From: Saprospiraceae bacterium | GTDB taxonomy: Bacteria; Bacteroidota; Bacteroidia; Chitinophagales; Saprospiraceae | Reading direction: 5' to 3' | DNA: 64,000 nucleotides | Assembly (NCBI GenBank): GCA_020631355.1 | Contig: JAHDHL010000009.1 | Coordinates: 1 to 64,000, forward strand | Part shown: piece after piece, positions 63,449 through 64,000 of the stretch | How the letters are laid out: every line of letters starts with the position of its first letter | How positions within the stretch are numbered: position 1 is the stretch's first letter | Translations under genes and position numbers: made by a program | Notes under the pieces: model-generated | Seen by the model: the letters and a program-made list of their open reading frames with translations, nothing else | The model's database searches: none | Told to the model about the DNA's origin: nothing

Positions 63449-64000
63449 TTCCTCCGACATTACGGATTCCAACGAATAATCATAGGTTTCAGCATTGAAC
63501 TTGATGATGTATTGCCCTGCATGAGGCAGATAAGTTCTGATGTTCTGAGTATTATTTCCTTGGTCCAATTCAGCTTTGCCTCTGAGCGGGAACCCTGTTA
63601 CATCCTGATTTTGTTCTCCCAGATTGATATTCCAGTTTTTGTTTGCAGTGAATTTGAATTCGAAGACCTGTGGAAATTCAATATCCAATTGGTAGATGTA
63701 ATTGAGGCTATCTTTAGTTTCCATCTCATTGGAAGCGGGATTCCATTCATTATGGGAACCAGGAATATTGATAGATGAAATCGCCGTATCTTCTTCTGTT
63801 TGGGGTATGGGTTTAATGGCATTGGATTCCCAGTAAAGTGCTATTCCCAAAGGAATCAATAATGCAGGAAGTGATATCCATGCATACATTTTATGACCTT
63901 GTTCTAGTTTGTTACTGATGAGATAATCAATGGAGAATGTCCCTGCTCCCGTGAAACCCAATAAGCAGAAAATCCAAAGGAAATGCTGTGTGATATGCAT
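63428..64000 (-). CDS. DoxX-like protein with C-terminal beta-sandwich, partial
   Basis: 190 residues visible; the first codon touches the window edge, so the gene may continue further upstream. Two helices (FLWIFCLLGFTGAGTFSIDYL and YAWISLPALLIPLGIALYW) resemble the end of a DoxX membrane domain (the S-I/L-D pattern). Residues about 70-170 are beta-rich with a Phe/Trp-rich strand pair (FEFKFTANKNWNINLG), similar to E-set/CBM48-like sandwiches. The assignment is tentative. It converges with and overlaps the histidine kinase. Confidence 0.45.
   Translation of the reverse strand: MHITQHFLWIFCLLGFTGAGTFSIDYLISNKLEQGHKMYAWISLPALLIPLGIALYWESNAIKPIPQTEEDTAISSINIPGSHNEWNPASNEMETKDSLNYIYQLDIEFPQVFEFKFTANKNWNINLGEQNQDVTGFPLRGKAELDQGNNTQNIRTYLPHAGQYIIKFNAETYDYSLESVMSEELGHSLD

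Noticed and set aside
1-64000. Prophage, plasmid or transposon
   Set aside because: No integrase, transposase, replication initiator, phage structural gene or tRNA integration site was seen.

Overview
The window looks like chromosomal DNA of a Bacteroidota bacterium with a type IX secretion system (T9SS), probably of the Saprospiria/Lewinella kind; that placement is inference. The evidence is two giant PKD-repeat proteins ending in the CHU_C/gliding-motility-type sorting domain, two PorP/SprF-like outer-membrane proteins, a PorE-like OmpA lipoprotein candidate, a type A sorting domain, SusC-style TonB receptors, three DUF4249 lipoproteins, and a promoter matching the TTG/TAnnTTTG pattern. No rRNA, tRNA, CRISPR array, transposase or integrase was seen.

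Layout. 1-2.6 kb is an AT-rich accessory patch bounded by copies of a 115-bp repeat that folds into three consecutive hairpins. It holds a broken lipoprotein/metalloprotease-like gene and a small lipoprotein gene. 2.7-12.5 kb carries an acetolactate-decarboxylase-like lipoprotein, a PA14-OmpA protein, a PKD lipoprotein, an RRM protein, a secreted MORN-repeat caspase, a zinc-ribbon/TM/LysM protein followed by a GrpE-like protein and an unknown protein, and ribonuclease R. 12.6-20.6 kb has a TPR histidine kinase, three small membrane paralogues, two lipoproteins, a sigma-54-type response regulator without a DNA-binding domain, and a sodium:solute symporter. 20.7-25.6 kb is a run of a TonB-domain protein, an MsbA-like ABC exporter, a T9SS cargo protein and an FAD oxidoreductase. 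25.9-29.2 kb is a vitamin B12 uptake unit: a cobalamin riboswitch, a BtuB-like receptor and a BtuG-like beta-propeller lipoprotein. 29.3-39.2 kb holds purU, a TonB receptor with three DUF4249 lipoproteins, a MOSC protein, a glycosyltransferase, HMG-CoA lyase and a GNAT acetyltransferase.

39.2-46.0 kb is the most unusual stretch: six consecutive diverged paralogues on the minus strand, nearly all with two membrane helices, a PH-like segment and a conserved G-x-x-D-I-x-x-G-x-x-x-F-D domain, packed with 4-11 nt spacings. I do not recognise a described system. Next to it are a DUF4375-like lipoprotein and a decayed ORF, then fructose-1,6-bisphosphatase.

48.6-61.9 kb is a T9SS surface locus: adhesin, PorP-like, PorE-like protein, then a second, larger adhesin with its own PorP-like partner. 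A membrane histidine kinase follows, and the window ends inside a DoxX-like membrane protein. All functional statements come from reading motifs by eye; no database search was possible.
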